A DNA stretch of 64,000 bases. It comes from Pseudomonas citronellolis. GTDB lineage: Bacteria; Pseudomonadota; Gammaproteobacteria; Pseudomonadales; Pseudomonadaceae. Positions 22,081 through 29,988 of the stretch are shown piece by piece. Positions within the stretch are counted from its first letter, which is position 1, and every line of letters begins with the position of its first letter. A model generated the notes under the pieces. It was not told the DNA's origin. It worked only from the letters and a program-made list of their open reading frames with translations, and did not search any database. The position numbers and the translations under genes are program-made. Location: positions 62,001 through 126,000 of the forward strand of contig NZ_FOLS01000002.1 of the NCBI RefSeq assembly GCF_900112375.1, in the 5' to 3' direction.

Positions 22081-22107
22081 CGCAAAGCCCAGCACAATGG
22101 CTTTGCG
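22081..22107. promoter_or_regulatory. Inverted repeat in the TSUP / LysR intergenic region
   Basis: CGCAAAGCC and GGCTTTGCG are perfect nine-base arms nine bases apart, between two divergent genes. This is a likely operator for the LysR regulator at 22129. Confidence 0.6.
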
Positions 22108-22128
22108 CTTTACGCATAGGCAAGCACC

Positions 22129-23100
22129 ATGACTCCCACCGCCCTGGAAGACCAGTTGGACCTGTTCCTCGACGTGCTCGACAGCGGCAGCTTTTCCGCC
22201 GCCGCGCGCCTGCGCCAGCTCACGCCCTCGGCGGTGGCGCGACGCATGGATGCCCTCGAACGCGGCCTCGGCAGCCCGCTGCTGGCCCGCAGCACCCACG
22301 TGGTGCGCGCCACGCCGGCGGGCCTGGCCTTCGCCGAGCGCGCCCGGCGCATAGTCGAGGAACTGCGCCAGGCCCGCGCCGAGGCGGTGTCGCTGAGCAC
22401 CGCGCCCGAAGGCCTGATCCGCATCGACGCGCCCGTGCCCTTCGGCCGCCGCCACCTGGCACCGGCCATCGCCGACTTCCTCAAGGCCAACCCCGGCCTG
22501 GACGTGCAGCTGCGCCTGATCGACAGCTTCACCGACCTGCAGGGCGACAACCTCGGCCAGGTCGACCTGGTGCTGCGCATCGGCCCGCTGCCGGACAGCC
22601 GCCTGGTGGCCACGCCGCTGGCGCCCATGCGCCGCATCGTCTGCGCCAGCGCCGACTACCTGGCCCGCCACGGCCGGCCGACCTCGCCGCTGCAGTTGCC
22701 CGAGCACGTCGGCCTGGACTGGGAAGGCCTGGCGCCGCCGCTGGCCTGGCGCTTCGCCGTCGACGGGCGCCTGCAGCACCTGCGACCGCGACGCCTGCGG
22801 CTAACCGCCAACAACGCGGAAACCCTGGTCGAAGGCGCCTTGCAGGGGCTCGGCATGGCCCACCTGCCGACCTGGCTGTGCAGCGAATACCTGGTGCGCG
22901 GCGAACTGCAGCCGCTGTTCTGCGAGCCGGGCCTGCCGGAAGCCGAACCGGGCGGCATCCACGCCCTGCGCCTGGAGCGCGGCACCCACCCGCGCAGCCA
23001 GCGCCTGCTGGCCTTCCTCGTCGAGCGCTTCGGCTTCCCGCCACCCTGGGACAGTGCCCTCGCCGCGCACCTGGCAGGCAAGGAACTGGCGAAGAAATAG
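22129..23100 (+). CDS. LysR-family transcriptional regulator
   Basis: 323 residues. The winged helix contains LDLFLDVLDSGSFSAAARLR and TPSAVARRMDALE, and the effector domain has the CrgA-like APVPFGRRHLAPAIADFL start. It is divergent from the TSUP transporter gene with a perfect inverted repeat between them, so it most likely controls that transporter. The ligand is unknown. Confidence 0.88.
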   Translation: MTPTALEDQLDLFLDVLDSGSFSAAARLRQLTPSAVARRMDALERGLGSPLLARSTHVVRATPAGLAFAERARRIVEELRQARAEAVSLSTAPEGLIRIDAPVPFGRRHLAPAIADFLKANPGLDVQLRLIDSFTDLQGDNLGQVDLVLRIGPLPDSRLVATPLAPMRRIVCASADYLARHGRPTSPLQLPEHVGLDWEGLAPPLAWRFAVDGRLQHLRPRRLRLTANNAETLVEGALQGLGMAHLPTWLCSEYLVRGELQPLFCEPGLPEAEPGGIHALRLERGTHPRSQRLLAFLVERFGFPPPWDSALAAHLAGKELAKK

Positions 23101-23101
23101 C

Positions 23102-23114
23102 CAGCGCGCTAAAT
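23102..23114 (+). promoter_or_regulatory. Candidate OhrR box upstream of ohrR
   Basis: CAGCGCGCTAAAT resembles the two boxes in front of ohr (shared core GCGCGC-W-A-R-A-T). It lies 31 bases before the ohrR ATG and suggests autoregulation. Confidence 0.5.
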
Positions 23115-23145
23115 TAAGGCGCAATCATCTATTCGGAGGCCCGTC

Positions 23146-23598
23146 ATGAGCCAACCCAAGGACGCCTGCGAATCGCTCAAGCTCGACAACCAGCTGTGCT
23201 TCGCCCTCTACTCCACCTCGCTGCAGATGACCAAGGTGTACAAGCCCCTGCTCCAGCAACTGGGCCTGACCTACCCGCAGTACATCGCCATGCTGGTGCT
23301 CTGGGAACAGGACGGCATCACCGTCGGCGAGATCAGCGCGCGCATGCTCACCGACCCCGGCTCCCTCACCCCGCTGCTCAAGCGCCTGGAAGGCGAAGGC
23401 CTGATCACCCGCAAGCGCAACGCCAGCGACGAGCGGGTGGTCGAACTGCGCCTGACCGACAAGGGCCGGGAGCTGCGCCAGCAGGCCGAGAGCATCCCGG
23501 CCTGCATCCTCACCGCCAGCGGCCTGTCCCTCGAAGAACTGGGCAGGCTGAAGAACGAACTGGTGGACCTGCGCGGCAGCCTGCAAGGCTCGGACTAG
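23146..23598 (+). CDS. ohrR: Organic-hydroperoxide-sensing MarR-family repressor OhrR
   Basis: 150 residues. The conserved sensor cysteine is Cys18 in LDNQLCFALYS. The winged-helix region DPGSLTPLLKRLEGEGLITR with KRNASDERVVEL follows. Oxidation of this cysteine by organic hydroperoxides or lipid peroxides releases the dimer from DNA. It lies upstream of and co-directional with ohr, with GCGCGC-centred dyads in both upstream regions. Confidence 0.94.
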   Translation: MSQPKDACESLKLDNQLCFALYSTSLQMTKVYKPLLQQLGLTYPQYIAMLVLWEQDGITVGEISARMLTDPGSLTPLLKRLEGEGLITRKRNASDERVVELRLTDKGRELRQQAESIPACILTASGLSLEELGRLKNELVDLRGSLQGSD

Positions 23599-23647
23599 AG
23601 GCTTATTCCCTACATCGAGCTCTCTTATCGCGAATTCTTCCAATAAA

Positions 23648-23711
23648 TATCTTGCGCGCAAGATAACTCAGGACTAATTTCTGCCTCACGCACTTACTTA
23701 GCGCGCAAAAT
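23648..23711 (+). promoter_or_regulatory. Paired OhrR operators upstream of ohr
   Basis: TATCTTGCGCGCAAGATA (23648-23665) is a perfect 18-base palindrome. A second related box TAGCGCGCAAAAT lies at 23699-23711, about 47 bases downstream, close to the ohr start. The palindrome is typical in form of a MarR-type operator; OhrR binding is inferred from position. Confidence 0.7.
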
Positions 23712-23745
23712 TTTAACGAACAAACAGAAATCCGGAGACACCGCC

Positions 23746-24174
23746 ATGCAAACCATCAAAGCCCTCTACACCGCCACTGCCACCGCTACCGGAGGCCGCG
23801 ACGGCCGCGCCGTTTCCTCCGACGGCAACCTCGACGTGAAACTCACCACCCCGCGCGAACTGGGCGGCCAGGGCGGCGCCGCGACCAACCCCGAGCAGCT
23901 CTTCGCCGCCGGCTACTCGGCCTGCTTCATCGGCGCGCTGAAGTTCGTCGCCAGCCAGAGCAAGCGCCAGCTGCCCGCCGACGCCTCCATCACCGGCAAG
24001 GTCGGCATCGGCCAGATTCCCGGCGGCTTCGGTCTGGAAGTGGAACTGAACATCGCCCTGCCGGGCCTGGAACGCGCCGTCGCCGAGGAATTGGTGGCCG
24101 CGGCCCACCAGGTCTGCCCGTACTCCAACGCCACCCGCGGCAACATCGACGTGCGCCTGAACATCGCCGTCTGA
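23746..24174 (+). CDS. ohr: Organic hydroperoxide resistance protein Ohr
   Basis: 142 residues, the same length as characterised Pseudomonas Ohr. The catalytic cysteines are Cys60 ([10 protein letters not shown]) and Cys124 ([13 protein letters not shown]). Ohr is a dimeric lipoyl-dependent thiol peroxidase that reduces organic and fatty-acid hydroperoxides in the cytoplasm. The ATG follows CGGAGACACC. A putative exported esterase follows 27 bases downstream, suggesting an operon. Confidence 0.97.
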   Translation: MQTIKALYTATATATGGRDGRAVSSDGNLDVKLTTPRELGGQGGAATNPEQLFAAGYSACFIGALKFVASQSKRQLPADASITGKVGIGQIPGGFGLEVELNIALPGLERAVAEELVAAAHQVCPYSNATRGNIDVRLNIAV

Positions 24175-24201
24175 CCCCACCCAGCCCAAGGAGACCCGAA
24201 C

Positions 24202-25221
24202 ATGAAAGCGCTCAGCAAAACCCTCGCAGGCGGCCTGCTCGCCCTGGCCATCGGCAACGCCTTCGCCGCCGGCAGCCCCGGCGTGCAGCACGACACCCAG
24301 GCCTTCCTCGAAGCCCTGGAGGCCGGCGGCGGCAAGCCCCTGGAAACCCTGTCGCCGAAGGACGCCCGCGCGGTGCTGAGCGGCGCCCAGGCCTCGGTGA
24401 AGGTCGACCTCTCCGGCACCAACGTCAGCGAGAAGACCATCCAGGCAGACGGCCAGCGCATCAAGCTGACCATCGTCCGCCCGGCAGGCGCCAAGGGAAC
24501 CCTGCCCGCTTTCATGTTCTTCCACGGCGGCGGCTGGGTGCTGGGCGACTACCCGACCCACGCCCGGCTGATCCGCGATCTGGCGGTGAACTCCGGCGCG
24601 GTGGCGGTGTACGTCGACTACACGCCCTCCCCCGAGGCCCACTACCCGGTGGCGATCAACCAGGCCTACGCCGCCACCAGGTGGGTGGCCGAGCACGGCA
24701 AGGAAATCGACGTCGATGGCGCGCGCCTGGCGGTGGCCGGCAACAGCGTCGGCGGCAACATGGCCGCGGTGGTCGCACTGATGGCCAAGGACAAGGGCAC
24801 ACCGAAGCTGCGCTTCCAGGCCCTGCTGTGGCCGGTGACCGACGCCAGCTTCGAGACCGGCTCATACGGCCAGTTCGCCCAGGGGCACTTCCTCACCAAG
24901 CCGATGATGCAGTGGTTCTGGGACAGCTACACCACCGACGCCAAGCAGCGCGCCGAGATCTACGCCTCGCCGCTGCGCGCCAGCACCGAGCAACTGAAAG
25001 GCCTGCCGCCGGCACTGGTGCAGACCGCCGAGTTCGACGTGCTGCGCGACGAAGGCGAAGCCTACGCCCGCAAGCTGGACGCCGCCGGCGTGGCCGTCAC
25101 CGCCACGCGCTACAACGGCATGATCCACGACTACGGCCTGCTCAACCCGCTGGCCAAGGTGCCCGCCGTGCAGGCCGCCATGCGCCAGGCCGGCGAGGAG
25201 CTGAAAGTGCATCTGAAGTAA
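24202..25221 (+). CDS. Secreted alpha/beta-hydrolase, hormone-sensitive-lipase type
   Basis: 339 residues. A signal peptide with a likely cleavage after AFA (about residue 23) is followed by an HSL-type hydrolase: the oxyanion motif HGGG at 108-111, nucleophile Ser182 in GNSVGG (the usual family form is GDSAGG), Asp near 279 (EFDVLRDEG) and His near 308 (GMIHDYG). It should hydrolyse short-chain esters in the periplasm. Its position 27 bases after ohr suggests co-transcription and peroxide induction, perhaps acting on oxidised or peroxidised lipid esters; that is inference. A repeat-rich gap follows. Confidence 0.85.
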   Translation: MKALSKTLAGGLLALAIGNAFAAGSPGVQHDTQAFLEALEAGGGKPLETLSPKDARAVLSGAQASVKVDLSGTNVSEKTIQADGQRIKLTIVRPAGAKGTLPAFMFFHGGGWVLGDYPTHARLIRDLAVNSGAVAVYVDYTPSPEAHYPVAINQAYAATRWVAEHGKEIDVDGARLAVAGNSVGGNMAAVVALMAKDKGTPKLRFQALLWPVTDASFETGSYGQFAQGHFLTKPMMQWFWDSYTTDAKQRAEIYASPLRASTEQLKGLPPALVQTAEFDVLRDEGEAYARKLDAAGVAVTATRYNGMIHDYGLLNPLAKVPAVQAAMRQAGEELKVHLK

Positions 25222-25712
25222 CGGACGCCAGAAACGAAGAAGCCCGGCATCTGCCCCCTCACCCCAGCCTTCTCCCGAAGGGAGAGGGGGCAGTTCGTGC
25301 CACCGGGGCGTCCGGCGTGGCCGGTGGTTCCAATCGCGGACGGAGTCCGCTCCTACAGGGAGGAATACCATGCTTCCCGGCAACTTGTAGGAGCGGGCCC
25401 TGCCCGCGATTCGCGCGCAGGGCGCGCTCCTACAGGGGGAGTGGCGCGGCTGGGGCAGCGCAGGAGCGGATCTCATCCGCGAAACGCGCCGATACGTCCG
25501 GCTATCGCGGACAAGGTCCGCTCCTACCCCCTCCGGCGAACACAAGACCCGCAGGATGGCGTTGAGCGAAGCGATACCCATCACCACGACCGCATGGGTT
25601 TCGCCAAGGCTCAACCCATGCGTTGAGGCGCACCTCGGCGCAGCCGGCAAGACAGTTGCTCCTACGCCCGGGGGCGCCTGGTTCGGGCCTGCGTGGCGGG
25701 GAGTTCGCGAAT
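25222..25712. repeat. Gene-free repeat region between the esterase gene and efp
   Basis: From left to right: a CCCTC/GAGGGGG palindrome (25254-25290), a B-type unit (about 25332-25356), unit A (25387-25433), unit B (about 25500-25527), and an inverted copy of the 75-bp hairpin element (about 25551-25625). No coding sequence seen. Confidence 0.78.
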
Positions 25713-25713
25713 G

Positions 25714-25756
25714 AAAAAATGCCGTTTCTCCCATGGAGAGAAACGGCATTCTTTCT
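25714..25756 (-). terminator. Rho-independent terminator of efp
   Basis: Stem AATGCCGTTTCTC / GAGAAACGGCATT with loop CCATG; the A-run at 25714-25719 gives the U-tract for the minus strand. It lies about 50 bases after the efp stop. Confidence 0.9.
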
Positions 25757-25807
25757 TAAGTGAAAAGCTCTACGGCATCTGCCAGGCTTTTCACATCACG
25801 CGAAGGC

Positions 25808-26374
25808 TCAAGCCTTGACGCGGGACTTGTACTCGCCGGTGCGGGTATCGATCTCGATGGAGTCGCCGATTTCGCAGAACGCGGAAACCTGCAGCTCAGC
25901 ACCGTTCTTCAGGCGAGCGGTCTTCATGACCTTGCCGGAAGTATCGCCACGGACAGCCGGCTCGGTGTAGACGATTTCACGAACGATGGTGGTCGGCAGT
26001 TCGACGGAGATCACCTTGTCGTTGTAGAAAACCGCTTCGCAGACGTCGGTCATGCCGTCTTCGATGAAGGTCAGCACGCCTTCCAGGTCGCCCTTCTCGA
26101 TCTCGTACTGGTTGAACTCGTTGTCCATGAAGACGTACAGCGGGTCCGCGAAGTAGGAGTAGGTCACTTCCTTGCGGTCGAGAATGATCGGTTCCAGCTT
26201 GTCATCGGCCTTGAACACGGTCTCGGTGCCGGCGCCGGTCAGCAGGTTCTTCAGCTTCATCTTGACGACGGCGCTGTTACGGCCGGACTTGTTGAACTCG
26301 GCCTTCTGGATGACCCAGGGGGCGCCGTTGATGTTGGCAACCTGGCCTGCGCGGAACTCTTGAGCGGTTTTCAT
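25808..26374 (-). CDS. efp: Elongation factor P (arginine type)
   Basis: 188 residues, all three EF-P domains present. The tip of the first domain reads [10 protein letters not shown], with Arg32 at the position modified by rhamnose in P. aeruginosa, rather than the lysine of the EpmA type. EF-P relieves ribosome stalling at polyproline. The start is the ATG at 26372-26374 ([11 protein letters not shown]). The modifying enzyme gene earP lies just upstream on the same strand. Confidence 0.97.
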   Translation of the reverse strand: MKTAQEFRAGQVANINGAPWVIQKAEFNKSGRNSAVVKMKLKNLLTGAGTETVFKADDKLEPIILDRKEVTYSYFADPLYVFMDNEFNQYEIEKGDLEGVLTFIEDGMTDVCEAVFYNDKVISVELPTTIVREIVYTEPAVRGDTSGKVMKTARLKNGAELQVSAFCEIGDSIEIDTRTGEYKSRVKA

Positions 26375-26417
26375 ACGAATATCCGATTTGGATTGGAGAC
26401 AAAAAACAGGGGACGTA

Positions 26418-27548
26418 TCATAGCCAATTTGTATAAAAACGCACCAGCCCCGCGGCGAGATCCGGCTGTGCGGCATGCTTTTCGCTCCAGCGCAGCGCCC
26501 ATTCCCGCCAGGCTCCGGCCCGCTGCTGCAATGCCATCCAGGCCGTCGCCGCGTCGCCAAGGCCGTTCCAGGCGTGCCAGTAGGCCACCAGGGCAGCCTC
26601 GAGCCCGGGCTCCATGCCCTCGGTATAGATAGAGAGGAAGGCGTCCAGCTTCTCCAGGTGCACGCCCTCCTCCTGCTCATAGATGTGCCAGACGAATGGC
26701 CGCCCCGCCCAGAGCGCGCGGACGAAGGAATCCTCGCCGCGCACCGCGTTGACGTCGCAGCTCCACAGCAGCAGGTCGTAGTCCTCCTGGCAGACGAACG
26801 GCAATACCTGCAGGCGCAGGTTGCCGCGCCGATGGCGGTCGCCCGGCGCCAGCCCCGGCAGGCCCAGCCAGTCGGCGACATCACCCAGCACGCGCCCTTC
26901 CGGCACCAGCAGCATCGTCGGCTGCACGTCTTGCGCCAGCGCGTCCAGCCAGGGCGCCAGCGCCGGGTTCTCGTAGGCGAACAGGGAAATCAGACGCTCC
27001 CTACCCTCCACTTCCACACCAAGGGACGCCAGGAATGCCCGGCGACTGGCATCGTCCGCCTGGAAGGCCCGGCGCCGCTCGATCAGCCCCGCCTCCCGCA
27101 GCAGGCCGCCGACGCCCGGCTGCACCCCGGGGAAATAGAAGTACTTCTGCAGACCGTTGGCCTGCAGCGAAGGCAGGGCGTGACAGGAAGCCACCCAGTC
27201 CTCGGCGCTGAGGTATTCCAGGTTCAGCCACAGCGGCGCCACGGCGCGCTCGCGCATGGCCGCCACATAAGCCGGCGGCAACGGACAGGCGAATGCCTCG
27301 ATGACCACATCGGCGGCCGCCGTGTCTTCCCAGAGCGCGGGCCAGTGGCGGACTTCGACGCCCGCCTGGCGCTGGCCGGACAGCGCCGGATCAGCCCCGG
27401 GGCACAGCCGCGCGAAGGCATTCAGGTCGTCCACCCACAGGCGCACCGCCTGGCCATGCTCGCCGGCGAGCTGGCGGGCCAGGCGCCAGGTCACGCCGAT
27501 GTCGCCATAGTTGTCCACCACGCAGCAGAAGATGTCCCAGCTCGCCAT
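26418..27548 (-). CDS. earP: EF-P arginine rhamnosyltransferase EarP
   Basis: 376 residues. The N-terminus [20 protein letters not shown] contains the acidic DNYGDIG segment expected of the EarP active site, and the C-terminal half has the nucleotide-sugar binding pattern of GT-B enzymes (family GT104). EarP transfers L-rhamnose from dTDP-rhamnose to Arg32 of EF-P. It lies 43 bases upstream of efp on the same strand, the conserved pairing for this pathway. Confidence 0.95.
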   Translation of the reverse strand: MASWDIFCCVVDNYGDIGVTWRLARQLAGEHGQAVRLWVDDLNAFARLCPGADPALSGQRQAGVEVRHWPALWEDTAAADVVIEAFACPLPPAYVAAMRERAVAPLWLNLEYLSAEDWVASCHALPSLQANGLQKYFYFPGVQPGVGGLLREAGLIERRRAFQADDASRRAFLASLGVEVEGRERLISLFAYENPALAPWLDALAQDVQPTMLLVPEGRVLGDVADWLGLPGLAPGDRHRRGNLRLQVLPFVCQEDYDLLLWSCDVNAVRGEDSFVRALWAGRPFVWHIYEQEEGVHLEKLDAFLSIYTEGMEPGLEAALVAYWHAWNGLGDAATAWMALQQRAGAWREWALRWSEKHAAQPDLAAGLVRFYTNWL

Positions 27549-27645
27549 CGCACTCGCCTTTCGAAGGAAGCCGCCAGTTTAGCAAGGCGGGCCGCCCCGG
27601 TTTCCCCTCGACGTCCTTAAGCCGATGAATCCGTTGAAAAAACAT

Positions 27646-27674
27646 TTGCCTTTCGGAAAACCTTTGAGTAAAGT
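27646..27674 (+). promoter_or_regulatory. Promoter of tRNA-Ser
   Basis: TTGCCT (27646-27651) and TAAAGT (27669-27674) with a 17-base spacer, followed by a GCGCGCC discriminator. The start would be about 30 bases before the mature tRNA. Confidence 0.7.
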
Positions 27675-27709
27675 GCGCGCCTCGACAGACACAGCGCTGT
27701 CGAAACCCT

Positions 27710-27799
27710 GGTGAGGTGTCCGAGCGGTTGAAGGAGCACGCCTGGAAAGTGTGTATACGGGAAACCGTATCGAGGGTTCGAATCCCTCCCTCACCGCCA
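27710..27799 (+). tRNA. tRNA-Ser (anticodon GGA)
   Basis: 90 bases: acceptor GGTGAGG/CCTCACC, anticodon loop CTGGAAA (GGA), long variable arm (TACGG-GAAA-CCGTA), TTCGAATC T-loop and encoded CCA. Confidence 0.97.
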
Positions 27800-27803
27800 G
27801 ATC

Positions 27804-27842
27804 AAAAAGCCCGGCTGACTGATGAAGTTAGCCGGGCTTTTT
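27804..27842 (+). terminator. Terminator of tRNA-Ser
   Basis: AAAAAGCCCGGCT and AGCCGGGCTTTTT arms, ending in a T-run, five bases after the tRNA. Confidence 0.92.
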
Positions 27843-28110
27843 CGTTCCAGCGCGTTGCACTCGCAATGCACCCCTTGCACTTGGCGACACAGTTAGTCGC
27901 CATTAGTTCCCAGCAGACTTTCGTCCTATCGCGTTTTAGCATTACTTCGGACGTCTATACTCGGATATTCCGCCCTCGCCTCGGCTCCTCCCAACAGCCC
28001 CGCTGTAGGGCAGTCGCGGACACTTGCACATTTTTTGCACAACTATCGGGCAATTAAGAGTTCAAGCCGCCCCGGCATGAAAAAAAAGTGCCGTACTTGC
28101 GCTTGGTCAG
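27843..28110. other. Gene-free, AT-richer stretch between tRNA-Ser and the oprI promoter
   Basis: No credible reading frame, repeat or terminator. Its base composition is less GC-rich than the flanks and it follows a tRNA 3' end, a common integration site. I saw no integrase remnant and no duplicated tRNA end. Confidence 0.5.
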
Positions 28111-28138
28111 TTTACTTACTACAAGTAATGAGTACTAT
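28111..28138 (+). promoter_or_regulatory. Likely oprI promoter
   Basis: TTTACT (28111-28116) and TACTAT (28133-28138) with a 16-base spacer, about 70 bases before the oprI start, in a strongly AT-rich segment as expected of this very highly expressed gene. Confidence 0.5.
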
Positions 28139-28208
28139 GTAGTCCGGCTAATTTCCCAGTCCCATGGGGAATTGCTTTAATGGAAATGTCCACCTTAAGG
28201 GGAACACG

Positions 28209-28460
28209 ATGAACAACGTTCTGAAATTCTCTGCTCTGGCTCTGGCTGCTGTTCTGGCCACCGGTTGCAGCAGCCACTCGAAAGAAACCGAAGCCCGTCT
28301 GACCGCTACTGAAGACGCCGCTGCCCGTGCCCAAGCCCGCGCTGACGAAGCCTATCGTCACGCTGACGAAGCTCTGGCCGCTGCTCAGAAAGCCCAGCAG
28401 ACTGCTGACGAGGCTAACGAGCGCGCTCTGCGTATGCTGGACAAAGCCAGCCGCAAGTAA
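28209..28460 (+). CDS. oprI: Major outer-membrane lipoprotein OprI (Lpp-type)
   Basis: 83 residues. The signal peptide ends in the lipobox LATGC with Cys20 as the lipidated residue. It is followed by an alanine-rich coiled coil (repeats of [20 protein letters not shown] type) and a C-terminal lysine (ASRK). In Lpp proteins that lysine is linked to peptidoglycan by L,D-transpeptidases. The codon choice is strongly biased to GCT/CTG, unlike the surroundings, consistent with very high expression. It is monocistronic with a strong terminator and converges on an L,D-transpeptidase gene. Confidence 0.97.
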   Translation: MNNVLKFSALALAAVLATGCSSHSKETEARLTATEDAAARAQARADEAYRHADEALAAAQKAQQTADEANERALRMLDKASRK

Positions 28461-28480
28461 TAGATCCTCGGATCTGTTCG

Positions 28481-28511
28481 AAAAGCCGACCTCTCGAGGT
28501 CGGCTTTTTTA
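28481..28511 (+). terminator. Terminator of oprI
   Basis: AAAAGCCGACCTC and GAGGTCGGCTTTTTT arms, beginning 20 bases after the stop. Confidence 0.93.
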
Positions 28512-28536
28512 TTGCCCGGACTTTCTCCCGGGCAAT

Positions 28537-28568
28537 GAAAAGCCCGCGGACCTTGCGGTCGGCGGGCT
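28537..28568 (-). terminator. Terminator of the L,D-transpeptidase gene
   Basis: AGCCCGC(G)GACC and GGTC(G)GCGGGCT arms with a TTTT tail on the minus strand, 20 bases after the stop. Confidence 0.75.
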
Positions 28569-28587
28569 CGGCACAACGGCGCAGGCG

Positions 28588-29562
28588 TCAGGGCATCTGC
28601 ACGGTGGTGTTCTCGCTGGCAGCCACTGAGGAACCGGGCTGCTGCGGCATGGCGATGGCCACCGGCAGGCCGTCTTCGGCCGCCACCACTTCGCGCACCA
28701 CGTTCCAGTCCATCTGCATCTGGTTGGCGATGTCTTCGCGCTTGAGCAGCGCGTTGATCACTGCGGTGTGCTTGTCCACGACCGAGGGGTTGCCGTGGTC
28801 GTCGATCGGCGTATGGGCCTCGAGGTAGATCTTGCCTTCGCTGCGGCCGAACTTGTACGGCTCGTTGATGATGCGCACCGAAGTGCCCACCGGCACCATC
28901 GGGAACAGCTCGGTCACGTCGCCGTTGTACATGCGGAAGCAGCCGTGGCTGGTGCGGGTGCCGATGCCGAACTTCTTGTTCGAGCCGTGGATCAGGTAGC
29001 CGGGAACGCCCAGCGACATCTTGAACGGGCCCAGCGGGTTGTCCGGCCCCGGCGGCACCACGGTCGGCAGCGGGTCGCCGTCGGCGGCGTGCTCGGCGCG
29101 GATCGACGCCGGCGGGTACCAGGCCGGATCCTTGGTCTTGGCGACGATGCTGGTGTGGGCGATGGGCGAGCCCCAGCCCTCGCGGCCGATACCCAGCGGG
29201 TAGGTGTAGACCACGTTCTTGCCTTTGGGGAAGTAGTACAGGCGGTACTCGGCGATGTTGATCACGATGCCTTCGCGCGGGCCGGGCGGCAGGATGAAGC
29301 GCGTCGGGATGATGACCTCGGTGCCCACGCCGGGCAGCCAGGCGTCGACGCCCGGGTTGGCGGCGAGCATTTCCTGGTAGCCCAGGTCATAGGTCTGGCC
29401 GAGGTCGGCGAAGGTGTCTTCGTACTTGGCCTTGATGACCTGCACCTGGCCGACGATATCCTCGCCGGGCGCCGGCAGCGGCAGCTCGAGGGCGGAAACG
29501 GGGCCGGCCGAGAGCAGCGCGGCAAAAGACAGCGAGCAGGCGGCGATAACACGCGACAACAT
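28588..29562 (-). CDS. Periplasmic L,D-transpeptidase (YkuD domain, LysM-like N-terminus)
   Basis: 324 residues. A signal peptide of about 24 residues is followed by a LysM-like domain (about 42-88) and a YkuD catalytic domain (about 98-233) with HGSNKKFGIGTRTSHGCFRM; Cys208 is the nucleophile. Such enzymes form 3-3 cross-links in peptidoglycan or attach Lpp-type lipoproteins. Its gene faces oprI, whose product ends in the lysine substrate, and its E. coli counterparts ErfK/YbiS/YcfS perform that attachment. I infer an OprI-anchoring role, but a cross-linking role cannot be excluded. Confidence 0.92.
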   Translation of the reverse strand: MLSRVIAACSLSFAALLSAGPVSALELPLPAPGEDIVGQVQVIKAKYEDTFADLGQTYDLGYQEMLAANPGVDAWLPGVGTEVIIPTRFILPPGPREGIVINIAEYRLYYFPKGKNVVYTYPLGIGREGWGSPIAHTSIVAKTKDPAWYPPASIRAEHAADGDPLPTVVPPGPDNPLGPFKMSLGVPGYLIHGSNKKFGIGTRTSHGCFRMYNGDVTELFPMVPVGTSVRIINEPYKFGRSEGKIYLEAHTPIDDHGNPSVVDKHTAVINALLKREDIANQMQMDWNVVREVVAAEDGLPVAIAMPQQPGSSVAASENTTVQMP

Positions 29563-29638
29563 CCGGAGATCCTTGGCGAGAGCACAGTTGACAGAGGGGG
29601 CGGTAGTGTACCACTCAGACCCTATTTTCCGGGAGAGT

Positions 29639-29917
29639 TCACAATACCCAGGAAAATCGTTGCCCGCGTTTTTCCTGCTCCAGGCGTTTCAGGCATTCCG
29701 GGCACAGCCGCCGGTCGCGCAGCTGCGGCCGCCGGGCCTCGCGCCAGAGCGGTTGCGCCGGCAGCAGGCCGCCGCACAGGGTTCGGTCCGCGGGGGAGCC
29801 GAGCTCCAGCTGCCGGGCGACGAGATGCACGCGCACCTCGCGGCAGGCGAACAGATCGAGCTGGGAATCGGGTTCGATCAGCTGGTAGGCGAAGAGGGTC
29901 CAGGCGGGGCGGGACAT
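29639..29917 (-). CDS. Small hypothetical protein with paired cysteines
   Basis: 92 residues from the ATG at 29915-29917 (MSRPAWTLFAYQLIEPDSQL), which has AGGAG at good spacing. Two cysteine sites, TLCGGLL and LCPECLKRLE, could bind zinc together with CREVRVHL. No signal peptide. It sits between the L,D-transpeptidase and tesA, all on the minus strand. I do not recognise the family. Confidence 0.65.
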   Translation of the reverse strand: MSRPAWTLFAYQLIEPDSQLDLFACREVRVHLVARQLELGSPADRTLCGGLLPAQPLWREARRPQLRDRRLCPECLKRLEQEKRGQRFSWVL

Positions 29918-29988
29918 GGCGGCTCCTGAAGGGTGCGCAAACATAGCGGAAAGCCCCCGCGCGGGGAAGCCTTCCGACAGCCCGGCGA

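Noticed and set aside
25222-25712. Insertion sequence remnant in the esterase-efp gap
   Set aside because: No transposase fragment or terminal inverted repeats with target duplication were seen; the content is explained by dispersed palindromic units.
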